Positions 1 to 8,283 of a stretch of DNA of 64,000 bases are shown one piece after another. A program made the translations under genes and the position numbers. The stretch's first letter is position 1. The number at the start of each line of letters is the position of its first letter. A model generated the notes under the pieces. That model had not been told where the DNA came from. It searched no databases and worked only from the letters and a program-made list of their open reading frames with translations. The DNA comes from Sphingopyxis sp. USTB-05 (GTDB lineage: Bacteria > Pseudomonadota > Alphaproteobacteria > Sphingomonadales > Sphingomonadaceae), in the NCBI RefSeq assembly GCF_023822045.1, contig NZ_CP084712.1, positions 2,914,001-2,978,000 on the forward strand, written 5' to 3'.

Positions 1-120
1 GAGAAGAAGCCGCAGTCGGATCGTCACCGCCAGCAGCAACAGCAGCAGGGCGGCGAGAACCGCCAGCCCGGCAGCGAACAGCGTCCCGATCAGGGCCGCC
101 AGAACCCGCAGCAGCGCTGA
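1..120 (+). CDS. 3' end of an unknown gene with a Gln/Arg-rich tail
   Basis: The first 120 bases read as an open frame ending in TGA at 118-120. It encodes 39 residues made almost only of Gln, Arg, Gly, Pro, Asn and Glu, with a run of six Gln. Such disordered basic tails are common on alphaproteobacterial RNA-binding proteins (pseudouridine synthases, DEAD-box helicases), but no catalytic part is visible, so no function is assigned. A strong hairpin terminator follows 20 bases downstream, which supports a genuine gene end. Confidence 0.7.
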   Translation, partial: EKKPQSDRHRQQQQQQGGENRQPGSEQRPDQGRQNPQQR

Positions 121-140
121 CACCGTCAGCCTGCAAGAGA

Positions 141-174
141 AAGGGCCGCCCTCGCGGGCGGCCCTTTTCTTTTG
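141..174. terminator. Rho-independent, probably bidirectional terminator
   Basis: An 11-bp stem (141-151 with 156/157-167) around a 4-base loop is followed by a T-rich stretch on the plus strand. On the minus strand the stem is followed by TTTCTCTT. It sits between the plus-strand gene ending at 120 and the minus-strand receptor gene ending at 190, so it can serve both. Confidence 0.85.
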
Positions 175-189
175 TCCAGAATATGAAGG

Positions 190-2712
190 TCAGAAGCTGA
201 ACTTCACCGTCCCGCCCCAAGTGCGCTCGTCGCCCACCTGACCGGCGATCAGGCCGGTGTTGCCGGGCGCGACCTGCAGCAATTCGATATAATCGATATC
301 GAAGGCGTTGCGGACCCACCCAAAAACATCGAGGCCCTCGCCGCGGAAACCGACGCGGAAGTTGGTAAGCGCATAGCCCTTTACATTGGTATAGATCGAC
401 GGCGACGCGTTCGAATTCCAATGCGAGCGGTAATTGCCGTCGACGCCCAGATAAATCTGCCCTTCCTTCGCCAGCAACGTCACCGGAACATTGGTTTCGG
501 CGCCGTAGGAAAAGGCCCATTTCGACACGCCGGGCAGGCGCTGGCCAGAGATGTCGCACTGCCGCGGGCTCAGCGCGCCGGGAACCCCCGGCTGCGAATA
601 GTTTGGCGTCGCATTTGCCGGCTGAAGCGTTCCGCCCGACAGTTCGGGCGGGCACGGCGCGTTGGTGAACTTCTTGTACTTGGCGTCGGTATAGGCGCCA
701 TTGGCATAAGCGGTGAAGCGATCGCTCGCGACGATCTTGAGGTCCGCTTCGATGCCCTGCGTCCGAACCTTGTCGGCGTTGGCGAGATAGCCGCGCACCG
801 TGCCGAACTGCCCGCCGTTCACCGTAGCCTGGAAATCCTTGATTTCGGTGCGATACGCCGAGAGGTTGAACGTCGCGCGCCGGTCCAGGAACTGCGTCTT
901 GAGGCCGATTTCGAAATGGTCGATCGATTCAGGCTTCACCGTGCTCGCATCATAATTGACCGTGTTGTCGGCATTCAGCGGCAGGCCATTCTGGTTGATG
1001 CCCAGCGTCTTGAAGCTCTTGGCATAGGTCGCATAGGCCAGAATATCGGGCGCGACCTTGTAGTTCACGTTGAAATCATAGGTGAAGTTCCACGCGCTGT
1101 CCGACGGCGCGCTTTCCTGCGGCTGATAGACGCCGCACTGCGCCGCCAATATTGCGGGAAGGCTGGTGCCTGGTGCCGGGGTGCAATTGATCACCTGCCC
1201 CGCGCCGTTCGTCACGACGCGCCGGTAAAAACCCGATTTCTTGTCATAATTGACGCGCGCGCCCGGCTGGATCGTCAGGGCGTCGGTCACCTTCCAGCTA
1301 AGCTGGCCGAACAGCGCGGCGCTGGTGCTCTTGAGATATTGCGTATTGGTGGCGGTCAGGCCGTTGAGGACGGCGGGATTATCCGCCAATGCGCCGGTCA
1401 GGCTCCATTTGCTGGCATCGGCGCCCTGCTGCTCGGTCCCCTGCGTGTCGATCCGCTGCTTGAAGCCGAACAGGCCGACGACGAAATCGACCTTGTCGCC
1501 CTCGTAATTGTAGCGGAATTCCTGGCTATATTGGTCCTGCTGCGACGGGTTCTGCGATTTCGAGACGATCGAGAGGCCGGTGAAGTCGCGGTCATTCTCG
1601 GGCTTCCAGTCCCAGAAGCGCCAGGCGCTGATCGACGTCAAGGAACCGGGGCCGACGTCCCATTTAACGCGCACCGAAGCGCCGCCGATCTTGTTACCGG
1701 CGTTCAGGCTGGCATCCAGGTCGGTCAGGCGGTCATAGGGATTGGTGCTTGGCACGGCATAGTTGCGCCCCGGATTGGCGGCATTCACCGCCGCAACCAG
1801 CGCGTCATACTGACGGGCGAGCGCGCGCTGCGTCCGGCCCACGCGGACATAGGTCGTGCCGTAACCTTCGGGGTCCTGTTTGCTATAGTCGCCCGCGAGC
1901 GTGATGCTGAGATCTTCGTTGGGCTGGAACAGCAACTGGCCGCGCAGACCCAGATTGTCCTGCTCGTTGATCCAGCGATCGCTGACCGTGTTATAAAGCG
2001 TGCCACGTCGGCTGGTAGCCGCGATGGCGATGCGCGCTGCAATCTTGTCCGTCAGCGGGCCGGAAATTGCCGCCTTCGCCTGACGATAATTGAGATTGCC
2101 GACGCTCACTTCCGCCCTGCCCTCGAAATCGAAGGTCGGCTGGTTCGTCGTAATGTTGATTGCGCCGGCGGTCGTATTCTTGCCGTACAGCGTGCCCTGT
2201 GGCCCGCGCAGAACTTCGACCTGCGCGACATCGAGGAAGTCGAAAGTCGCGGCGGCAACGCGCGAATTGTAAACATCGTCGACATAGATGCCGACGCCCT
2301 GCTCGAAACCGTCGCTGGTCAGACCGAACGGCACGCCGAGGCCGCGAATATTGACCGAGGTGTTGCGGGGGTTCGAGGTGTAGACCTGCAGCGTCGGGGC
2401 GAGCTGCTGGAGCTTCACGACGTTGAAATTGCCTGTCGCCTCGATCGAATCGCCGCGGATCACCGAGATGGCGACCGGTACTTCCTGCGCGGTTTCCTGA
2501 CGGCGGCGGGCGGTGACGATGATGATGTCGCCGCGGCTGGCCTGATCGTCGGTATCAACGGCGGCATCGGCAGCGGTCGCAGCGGCGGCAGCGGCTTCGT
2601 CGGCGGCGGTTTCAGCGGCCGAAGCGGGCGTCGCGCCGCACGCGAGCAAAAAGGACAGTGTAAGCGAGGAGGCCTGCACGCGGCGGCGGACCGAAGGATA
2701 TTTCGCAGTCAT
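190..2712 (-). CDS. TonB-dependent outer-membrane receptor
   Basis: This 840-residue protein is an energy-coupled outer-membrane importer. A signal peptide covers about residues 1-32 (ending PASAAE), then an Ala/Asp-rich linker. The plug domain follows at about 65-200, with IIIVTARRR near its start and the classic VEVLRGPQGTLYGKNT motif near 168. The rest is the 22-strand barrel, ending in a C-terminal Phe as outer-membrane barrels do. The ATG is preceded by AGGAATTGACCC. No FecR-type signalling extension is present. It is 88 bases downstream of a small DUF2292 gene on the same strand, which may be co-transcribed. The substrate cannot be read from sequence; the general class is siderophores, vitamins or small organic molecules. 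Confidence 0.93.
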   Translation of the reverse strand: MTAKYPSVRRRVQASSLTLSFLLACGATPASAAETAADEAAAAAATAADAAVDTDDQASRGDIIIVTARRRQETAQEVPVAISVIRGDSIEATGNFNVVKLQQLAPTLQVYTSNPRNTSVNIRGLGVPFGLTSDGFEQGVGIYVDDVYNSRVAAATFDFLDVAQVEVLRGPQGTLYGKNTTAGAINITTNQPTFDFEGRAEVSVGNLNYRQAKAAISGPLTDKIAARIAIAATSRRGTLYNTVSDRWINEQDNLGLRGQLLFQPNEDLSITLAGDYSKQDPEGYGTTYVRVGRTQRALARQYDALVAAVNAANPGRNYAVPSTNPYDRLTDLDASLNAGNKIGGASVRVKWDVGPGSLTSISAWRFWDWKPENDRDFTGLSIVSKSQNPSQQDQYSQEFRYNYEGDKVDFVVGLFGFKQRIDTQGTEQQGADASKWSLTGALADNPAVLNGLTATNTQYLKSTSAALFGQLSWKVTDALTIQPGARVNYDKKSGFYRRVVTNGAGQVINCTPAPGTSLPAILAAQCGVYQPQESAPSDSAWNFTYDFNVNYKVAPDILAYATYAKSFKTLGINQNGLPLNADNTVNYDASTVKPESIDHFEIGLKTQFLDRRATFNLSAYRTEIKDFQATVNGGQFGTVRGYLANADKVRTQGIEADLKIVASDRFTAYANGAYTDAKYKKFTNAPCPPELSGGTLQPANATPNYSQPGVPGALSPRQCDISGQRLPGVSKWAFSYGAETNVPVTLLAKEGQIYLGVDGNYRSHWNSNASPSIYTNVKGYALTNFRVGFRGEGLDVFGWVRNAFDIDYIELLQVAPGNTGLIAGQVGDERTWGGTVKFSF

Positions 2713-2800
2713 GGGTCAATTCCTGTTGCAATAGAAATCACCACATCCGGCGGTCCGGTCTGCGGCAAGTGGGACATAAGTCCCTTTGGGAGCTCAAAAT

Positions 2801-2971
2801 TCAGTTGGGGTAGCGGTGCCGCTCGGTCACATCGACCTGCACAAGACGCCCCTCGTGCACGGTCAGCTGGATCGCACCGAACTTCAGCTTGTCGAGTGCT
2901 TCGAGCACAGTCTGAATGGCGCGCGGCACCTCTTCGGAGCCGCCTTTGGCGACTTCGTTGATAGCGCTCAT
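2801..2971 (-). CDS. Small DUF2292 (YezD-like) protein
   Basis: This 56-residue protein has the DUF2292 pattern: a helix with AIQTVLEALDKLKFGAI, then a strand pair TVHEGRLVQVDVTER and an Arg/Tyr-Pro end. I chose the ATG at 2971 because GGAAAGGAATTATC lies directly upstream; the longer frame to 3016 has no ribosome site. DUF2292 proteins are tiny and uncharacterised. As I recall they often sit beside sulfur-acquisition genes, which is only a hint here. The gene points into the TonB receptor 88 bases downstream and is divergent from the nitronate monooxygenase. Confidence 0.8.
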   Translation of the reverse strand: MSAINEVAKGGSEEVPRAIQTVLEALDKLKFGAIQLTVHEGRLVQVDVTERHRYPN

Positions 2972-3175
2972 GATAATTCCTTTCCCTCGTGGATTCGCCG
3001 GACAAGCATATGCCAAGTGATTTAGTAGACAATGATTGATTTGCTTTCTGCGCCGAAAGGTTGGGTTGTCGCGCCCAACGGACCGCGCCGAACGGAATCA
3101 CACGTGCGACGGGCCGACTGGCCGAGCGACGCTAGGGATTGCGCGCGAGTCCCAGTGCTGGCAAAGGCTGGCTCA

Positions 3176-4180
3176 ATGAGCAAAATTAACGATCTGATGG
3201 CCCGCGGAACCGAGCTTCTCGGCAGCGACTATGCCATTCTCTGCGGTGCGATGAGCTGGGTTTCCGAACGCCATCTGGTCAGCGCGATCAGCAATGCCGG
3301 CGGTTTCGGCGTGATTGCGTGCGGCGCGATGACCCCGGAGCTTCTCGACACCGAAATCGCGGCGACAAAAGCGCTCGCAAAACGCAATTTCGGCGTGAAC
3401 CTGATCACGATGCACCCGCAGTTGTTCGAATTGATCGAGGTGTGCGCGAAGCATGCTGTCGGTCATGTCGTGCTCGCGGGCGGGCTTCCGCCCAAGGGCA
3501 GCCTGGAGGCGATCAAGGCATCGGGCGCCAAGGTCATCTGCTTCGCCCCGACGCTGGCGCTGGCGAAAAAGCTGGTTCGTTCGGGCGTAGACGCGCTGGT
3601 GATCGAAGGGATGGAGGCCGGCGGCCATATCGGTCCGGTGTCGACGAGCGTCCTGGCGCAGGAAATCCTGCCCACGCTCGCGGACGAGGTCCCGGTGTTC
3701 GTCGCAGGCGGTATCGGTCGCGGCGAGGCAATCGCCGCCTATCTGGAAATGGGCGCGTCGGGCGTGCAACTCGGCACGCGCTTCGTCTGCGCGACCGAAA
3801 GCATCGCCCACCCCAATTTCAAAAAAGCCTTTCTACGTGCATCGGCGCGCGAAGCGATCGCGAGCGTCCAGATCGACCCGCGCCTGCCCGTGATCCCGGT
3901 TCGCGCGCTCAAAAATGCGGGCACGGAGGCTTTCACTGCGAAACAGCGCGAAGTCGCGAACAAGCTCGACAAGGGCGAAGTCGACATGATGGAAGCGCAG
4001 CTCGAAATCGAACATTATTGGGCAGGCGCACTACGCCGCGCAGTGATCGACGGCGACATCGAAAATGGTTCGTTAATGGCAGGGCAATCTGTCGGTATGG
4101 TATCGGAAGAGGAGAGCGCGGCAGCAATCGTCGCATCTCTGGTGCAACAGGCCGAAGCGGCGTTGCACGCTCGGGGTTGA
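3176..4180 (+). CDS. Nitronate monooxygenase / FabK-like flavin oxidoreductase
   Basis: This 334-residue FMN-dependent TIM-barrel enzyme belongs to the 2-nitropropane dioxygenase family, which oxidises alkyl nitronates or serves as NAD(P)H:quinone or enoyl-ACP reductase. Family signatures are AILCGAMSWVSERHLV at the N terminus, the catalytic/FMN segment GMEAGGHIGP near 150-160, and the phosphate-binding VFVAGGIGRG followed by GASGVQLGTRF. The open frame extends 48 codons further upstream, but family alignment supports the ATG at 3176. Length is normal for the family. It is a single gene with nothing beside it that fixes its substrate. Confidence 0.9.
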   Translation: MSKINDLMARGTELLGSDYAILCGAMSWVSERHLVSAISNAGGFGVIACGAMTPELLDTEIAATKALAKRNFGVNLITMHPQLFELIEVCAKHAVGHVVLAGGLPPKGSLEAIKASGAKVICFAPTLALAKKLVRSGVDALVIEGMEAGGHIGPVSTSVLAQEILPTLADEVPVFVAGGIGRGEAIAAYLEMGASGVQLGTRFVCATESIAHPNFKKAFLRASAREAIASVQIDPRLPVIPVRALKNAGTEAFTAKQREVANKLDKGEVDMMEAQLEIEHYWAGALRRAVIDGDIENGSLMAGQSVGMVSEEESAAAIVASLVQQAEAALHARG

Positions 4181-4212
4181 TCCCGCATATTTATGCGGAT
4201 GGGGAGTGGGTC

Positions 4213-4932
4213 ATGAATTTGTCGCGTAAAATCATCGTAGCCGGTTTGCTTGCGAGCCTTGCGGCCTGTGCGCCGAAGGCCCCGCCGCCCCCGCCTCCGC
4301 CGCCTCCGCCGCCGGTTGCGGTGGTCATCCCGCCGCGGCCGCTACCGCCGGGCAACGCGTCGCTGACCCAGATTCTGCCCGCTCGCGGTCTTGACGGCCG
4401 TTTTGTCACCGCAAACAGCGGCGTGACCGGCGACAAGGCCTTCTGGCAGCTTAAGATCGGTCTCAATGTGGCCGCCATCGGCTGCCGCGGGCTTGAAGAA
4501 ACGACGCTCGTCTCCGCGTACAACAACATCATCAAGACGCACGGCAAGGTGATCAAATCCACCGAGAAATCGGTGATCACCCAACTTGGCAAAGAGAATA
4601 AGAACAATGGCATCGCGCCGCGCGATCGCCTGTCGACGCAGTTGTTCAACTATTTCGCGCAGCCGCCGGCGCAGCGCGGTTTCTGCACGCGCGCCAACGA
4701 AATCGCGCAGATCGTCTCGTCGACGCCGACCGCGCAGCTCGTCGAACAAGCTCCCGCGCATCTCGCCCGGCTCGATGAGCCGTTCAACGACTTCTATCAG
4801 GCCTATGCCCAATATCAGGTCGACGCCGTTGCGTGGGACGCCAAATATGCGCCTAAGCCGGTGATTATGAATACTCCCGCCACGCCGATCGCAACACCTG
4901 CACAACCGGGAACGTCGCCATCCGGCATCTGA
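4213..4932 (+). CDS. Proline-rich lipoprotein, paralogue of the gene at 5280
   Basis: This 239-residue protein has a lipoprotein signal with lipobox LAAC (Cys19), then a run of eleven prolines that probably acts as a spacer from the membrane, then a domain of about 170 residues. That domain contains FWQLKIGLNVAAIGCR, RLSTQLFNYFAQPPAQ and FCTRANEIAQ, all with close counterparts in the next gene. GGGGAG lies 6-7 bases before the ATG. I do not recognise the family. Two conserved Cys residues (AIGC, GFC) may form a disulfide. It probably sits in the periplasm anchored to a membrane; function unknown. Confidence 0.85.
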   Translation: MNLSRKIIVAGLLASLAACAPKAPPPPPPPPPPPVAVVIPPRPLPPGNASLTQILPARGLDGRFVTANSGVTGDKAFWQLKIGLNVAAIGCRGLEETTLVSAYNNIIKTHGKVIKSTEKSVITQLGKENKNNGIAPRDRLSTQLFNYFAQPPAQRGFCTRANEIAQIVSSTPTAQLVEQAPAHLARLDEPFNDFYQAYAQYQVDAVAWDAKYAPKPVIMNTPATPIATPAQPGTSPSGI

Positions 4933-5046
4933 CCTGAACGTCAGGCGGGGCGGCCTGTTGCATTCGCGCAACGCCGCCCTCGCGAGGCGATGGAATTTCC
5001 ATCGGCTCGTCGCATTTTCCGCGACGGCACAGCGCGCCGGTTGACG
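4933..5046. other. Intergenic stretch with a GC-rich hairpin
   Basis: Just after the lipoprotein gene, about 4947-4980, gggcggc pairs with gccgccc around an inner GTTGC/GCAAC stem. It could end transcription but has no T-tract. I see nothing else here apart from the start of the small minus-strand frame at 5047. Confidence 0.35.
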
Positions 5047-5178
5047 TCATGCCGTCGACGCTGCGACGGCACGGCCCTTGTCGTAACAAGTCAGATATTC
5101 CCCGCTTTTCTGCCGGTCTGCGCACCATTTCCTCATGGTTAAGCAATGCTCGCAATGGATGCTCAACGGGGCGTTCAT
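5047..5178 (-). CDS. Candidate 43-residue Cys-rich miniprotein
   Basis: A short minus-strand frame between the two paralogues starts at ATG 5178 and ends in TGA at 5047. It has four cysteines in the order C9-x2-C12-x6-C19-x11-C31 with His8 and His11 adjacent, the spacing of a small metal-binding knuckle. A possible ribosome site (GGAAATTCATC) lies upstream. No other protein gene occupies this 346-base gap. It is only a candidate: short frames occur by chance, and I do not recognise a family. Confidence 0.3.
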   Translation of the reverse strand: MNAPLSIHCEHCLTMRKWCADRQKSGEYLTCYDKGRAVAASTA

Positions 5179-5279
5179 GATGAATTTCCGGAAACCTTTC
5201 GACTCTCTCCTACCGCTTAGCTTCAGCCTCGCCGGGATCGTCCGGTGTTGCTCGGGGGAGCATTGGGGGAATTGGGAAC

Positions 5280-5927
5280 ATGACCAGAGGGATCGGATTC
5301 GCCGCGGCGTGCGCGGCGGCGTTGGCTGCTGCGCCCGCAGCGGCCCAATATATGCCACAGGAACCGCAGGCGCCGGGGTATGCAGCAGCCAATTTACGGC
5401 TGCCGCCGCGCGATGCACAGGGGGACTATGCAACGCCAAATCGTGATTTGACCGGTCACGACGCGTTCTGGAACTTGCGCATCGCGCTCAACGTCGCGGC
5501 CATCGGTTGCCGGCATCCGGGATCGCTGCAGTTGATCGCCGACTATAACAGCATCATCGCGCGGCACGGCGGATTGATCCGCTCGGCCGAAACCGCGGTG
5601 ATCGCCCGGCTGGGACGCGAAACGGGTAGCAATGGCATCGCTGCACGCGACCGCACCTCGACAAAATTGTTCAACTATTTCGCACAGCCGCCCGCGCAGA
5701 AGGATTTCTGCCGCGTCGCCGGATCGATCGCGCAGCAGGTCAGCGGGATGGACAGCGCGGGTGCAATGGCGATGGCGCCCGCAATGCTGGCACAGGTCGA
5801 CCAGCCGTTCGTCGACTTCTATGACGCCTATGCGCGCTATCAGGTCGAACTTGCCGCCTATCGCGCCCAAAGCGGTCATCAGCCGAGGACCGAACCGGGC
5901 ATTCAGATGGCCGCCGCGAAACCCTGA
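5280..5927 (+). CDS. Secreted paralogue of the 4213-4932 lipoprotein
   Basis: This 215-residue protein begins with an Ala-rich signal peptide cut after about residue 22 (APAAAQ), without a lipobox. The mature part shares FWNLRIALNVAAIGCR, TSTKLFNYFAQPPAQ and the VDFYDAYARYQVE region with the preceding lipoprotein, so the pair arose by duplication and now differs in anchoring: one soluble, one lipid-anchored. The same two Cys positions are kept. GGGGGAATTGGGAAC precedes the ATG. Function unknown; a shared envelope role is an inference. Confidence 0.85.
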   Translation: MTRGIGFAAACAAALAAAPAAAQYMPQEPQAPGYAAANLRLPPRDAQGDYATPNRDLTGHDAFWNLRIALNVAAIGCRHPGSLQLIADYNSIIARHGGLIRSAETAVIARLGRETGSNGIAARDRTSTKLFNYFAQPPAQKDFCRVAGSIAQQVSGMDSAGAMAMAPAMLAQVDQPFVDFYDAYARYQVELAAYRAQSGHQPRTEPGIQMAAAKP

Positions 5928-5985
5928 GCGAAATTCGCTGGGGGTCATAGCAACGGTGCCAAGCATCTGTTAGCAGGGCGGAGCG

Positions 5986-8283
5986 ATGACCAATGCTCCG
6001 CCCCCACCTTCGACCGCGGCCCAGTCCGCGCGCAATATCCTGACCCGGTTGCACGAGGTCATGGCATCGCGCGCCAATGCGCAGGGCAAGCTCAATCAGG
6101 TCGTCGGGATCATCGGCGAATGCCTCGATAGCGAGGTCTGCTCGATCTATCTGCTGCGCGAAGGCGCGCTCGAACTTTATGCGACGCGCGGGCTGAAGCA
6201 GGAGGCGGTGCACGTCACCCGCCTGGGCCTTGGCGAAGGACTGGTGGGGACGATCGCCGACCAGATCGAAACGCTCAACCTCGACGAAGCCGCCGCGCAC
6301 CCGGACTTTTCCTATCGCCCTGAAACGGGCGAGGAACTGTTCCACAGCTTCGCCGGTGTGCCGATCATCCGCCGCGAACGCGCGGTCGGCGTGCTGTGTG
6401 TCCAGCACAGCGATCCCCGCCGCTATGACGATATCGAGATAGAGACGTTGCAGACCGTCGCGATGGTGCTGTCCGAACTGATCGCCAACGCCGACCTCGT
6501 CGATACCGCGGCGCGCACCGATGCCGCCGCGGCCGATCAGTCGGCGCAGCGGCTGAACGGCCAGAAGCTGGTCGACGGCATGGGCGCGGGCGTTGCGGTG
6601 TTTCACCAGCCGCGCATCACCATCGAGCATACGGTCGCCGACGATATCGAGGCCGAACGGCACCGCGTCTATGCCGCATTCGACAAGATGCGCGAGCAGA
6701 TCGACCGCATGGCGAGCTCGGCTGATTTCGGCGTCGGCGGCGAGCATGAGGAGGTCATCGAGACCTATAAGATGTTCGCCTATGACGAGGGATGGTCGCG
6801 CCGGATCAACGAGGCGATCGACAGCGGCCTGACCGCCGAGGCGGCGATCGAGCGCGTCCAGCAACGCACCCGCATGCGAATGCGTCAGATTGACGATCCC
6901 CTGTTGCGCGACCGCATGCACGATCTCGAAGACCTGTCGAACCGGCTGATCCGCATCGTGTCGGGGCAGATGGGCACCGCGGCGCAAATGGGGCTCCGCC
7001 AGGATTCGATCCTGATCGCGCGCAACCTTGGGCCGGCCGAACTGCTCGAATATGATCGCCGCCGCCTGAAAGGCGTCGTGCTCGAAGAAGGGTCCTTGAC
7101 CGCGCATGTCATCATCGTCGCGCGTGCGATGGGCGTTCCGGTGCTCGGCCGCGTCAGCGACGTGCGGGCCTCGATCCGCGAAGGCGACCTGCTGCTGCTC
7201 GACGCCACGGCAGGCCAGCTCCACGTGCGCCCGACACAGGCGGTGCAGGACGCCTTCGACGCCAAGCTGGAGATTTCGCAAAAGCGCCGCGCCAATCTCG
7301 CGTCGCTGCGCGATCTGCCCGCTGTCACCAAAGACGGCGTACCGATCGAGCTGATGATCAACGCGGGGCTGCGCGAGGATGTCGCCGCGCTCGACCTGAC
7401 CGGCGCGCGCGGGATCGGCCTGTTCCGCACCGAATTCCAGTTCCTTGTGTCAGCGACATTACCCTCGCGCGACCGCCAGCAGCGGCTTTACCGCGACGTG
7501 CTCGATGCTGCAGGCGACCGGCCGGTGATCTTTCGCACCGTCGACATCGGCGGCGACAAGGCGCTGCCCTATATGAATGTCGGCGACAGCGCGCACGAGG
7601 AAAACCCCGCGATGGGCTGGCGCGCTCTGCGCCTCGCGCTCGAACGCGAAGGATTGCTGAAGGTTCAGGCGCGCGCGCTGATGGAGGCCGCGGCGGGACG
7701 CACGCTCAACGTGATGTTCCCGATGGTATCCGAGCCGTGGGAATATGAGGCCGCGCGCGACCTGTTCGTCGGCCAGCGCGCCTGGCTCGCGAGCCACAAC
7801 AAGAAACTGCCGGTCGCGATCCGCTATGGCGCGATGCTGGAGGTTCCGGGCCTTCTCGAAACCCTCGACCTGATGCTGCCGCATCTCGACTTCCTGTCGA
7901 TCGGTACCAACGATCTCACCCAGTTCCTGTTCGCCGCCGACCGCGCGCATCCGCGGCTCGCCGAACGCTACGACTGGCTGTCGCCGACCGTCATGCGTTA
8001 TCTCGCGCGCGTCGTCCGCACGGTATCGGGATCGAAGGTCGCGCTCGGTGTGTGCGGCGAGATGGGCGGCCGCCCACTCGAAGCCATGGCGCTGCTCGGC
8101 GTTGGTATCGAACGCCTGTCGATCACGCCCGCGGGCGTTGGCCCCGTCAAGGCGATGATCCGTTCGCTCGACCTCGCAGCGTTGCGCGCCGACATGCCGG
8201 CGATCCTAGCCCAGCCGTCAGCCGACCCGCGCGGTCAGTATCTGGCGTGGGCGCAGCAGCATCAGGTCGATCTGGGCGATTGA
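5986..8283 (+). CDS. ptsP: Phosphoenolpyruvate-protein phosphotransferase PtsP (enzyme I-Ntr)
   Basis: This 765-residue cytoplasmic enzyme starts the nitrogen-related phosphotransferase relay, passing phosphate from PEP to NPr and on to EIIA-Ntr. An N-terminal GAF domain (about 20-165) senses small ligands, glutamine in studied relatives. The enzyme I N-terminal domain follows (about 180-330), then the mobile histidine domain with phospho-accepting His374 in SLTAHVIIVARAMGVPV, then the PEP-binding barrel with FRTEFQFL, IGTNDLTQF and the catalytic Cys690 in GVCGEMGG. All key residues are present. A GGGCGGAGCG leader precedes the ATG. It ends 22 bases inside the convergent PAP2 gene. Confidence 0.96.
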   Translation: MTNAPPPPSTAAQSARNILTRLHEVMASRANAQGKLNQVVGIIGECLDSEVCSIYLLREGALELYATRGLKQEAVHVTRLGLGEGLVGTIADQIETLNLDEAAAHPDFSYRPETGEELFHSFAGVPIIRRERAVGVLCVQHSDPRRYDDIEIETLQTVAMVLSELIANADLVDTAARTDAAAADQSAQRLNGQKLVDGMGAGVAVFHQPRITIEHTVADDIEAERHRVYAAFDKMREQIDRMASSADFGVGGEHEEVIETYKMFAYDEGWSRRINEAIDSGLTAEAAIERVQQRTRMRMRQIDDPLLRDRMHDLEDLSNRLIRIVSGQMGTAAQMGLRQDSILIARNLGPAELLEYDRRRLKGVVLEEGSLTAHVIIVARAMGVPVLGRVSDVRASIREGDLLLLDATAGQLHVRPTQAVQDAFDAKLEISQKRRANLASLRDLPAVTKDGVPIELMINAGLREDVAALDLTGARGIGLFRTEFQFLVSATLPSRDRQQRLYRDVLDAAGDRPVIFRTVDIGGDKALPYMNVGDSAHEENPAMGWRALRLALEREGLLKVQARALMEAAAGRTLNVMFPMVSEPWEYEAARDLFVGQRAWLASHNKKLPVAIRYGAMLEVPGLLETLDLMLPHLDFLSIGTNDLTQFLFAADRAHPRLAERYDWLSPTVMRYLARVVRTVSGSKVALGVCGEMGGRPLEAMALLGVGIERLSITPAGVGPVKAMIRSLDLAALRADMPAILAQPSADPRGQYLAWAQQHQVDLGD

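Noticed and set aside
421..2961. 846-residue plus-strand open frame
   Set aside because: It lies antisense to the TonB receptor, whose protein has clear motifs. High GC leaves the opposite frame open.
2786..3025. 79-residue plus-strand frame
   Set aside because: It is antisense to the DUF2292 gene, which has a good ribosome site and a family match.
5740..7281. 513-residue minus-strand open frame
   Set aside because: It covers the end of a paralogue and the start of ptsP on the other strand. PtsP is certain, and this frame has no family features.
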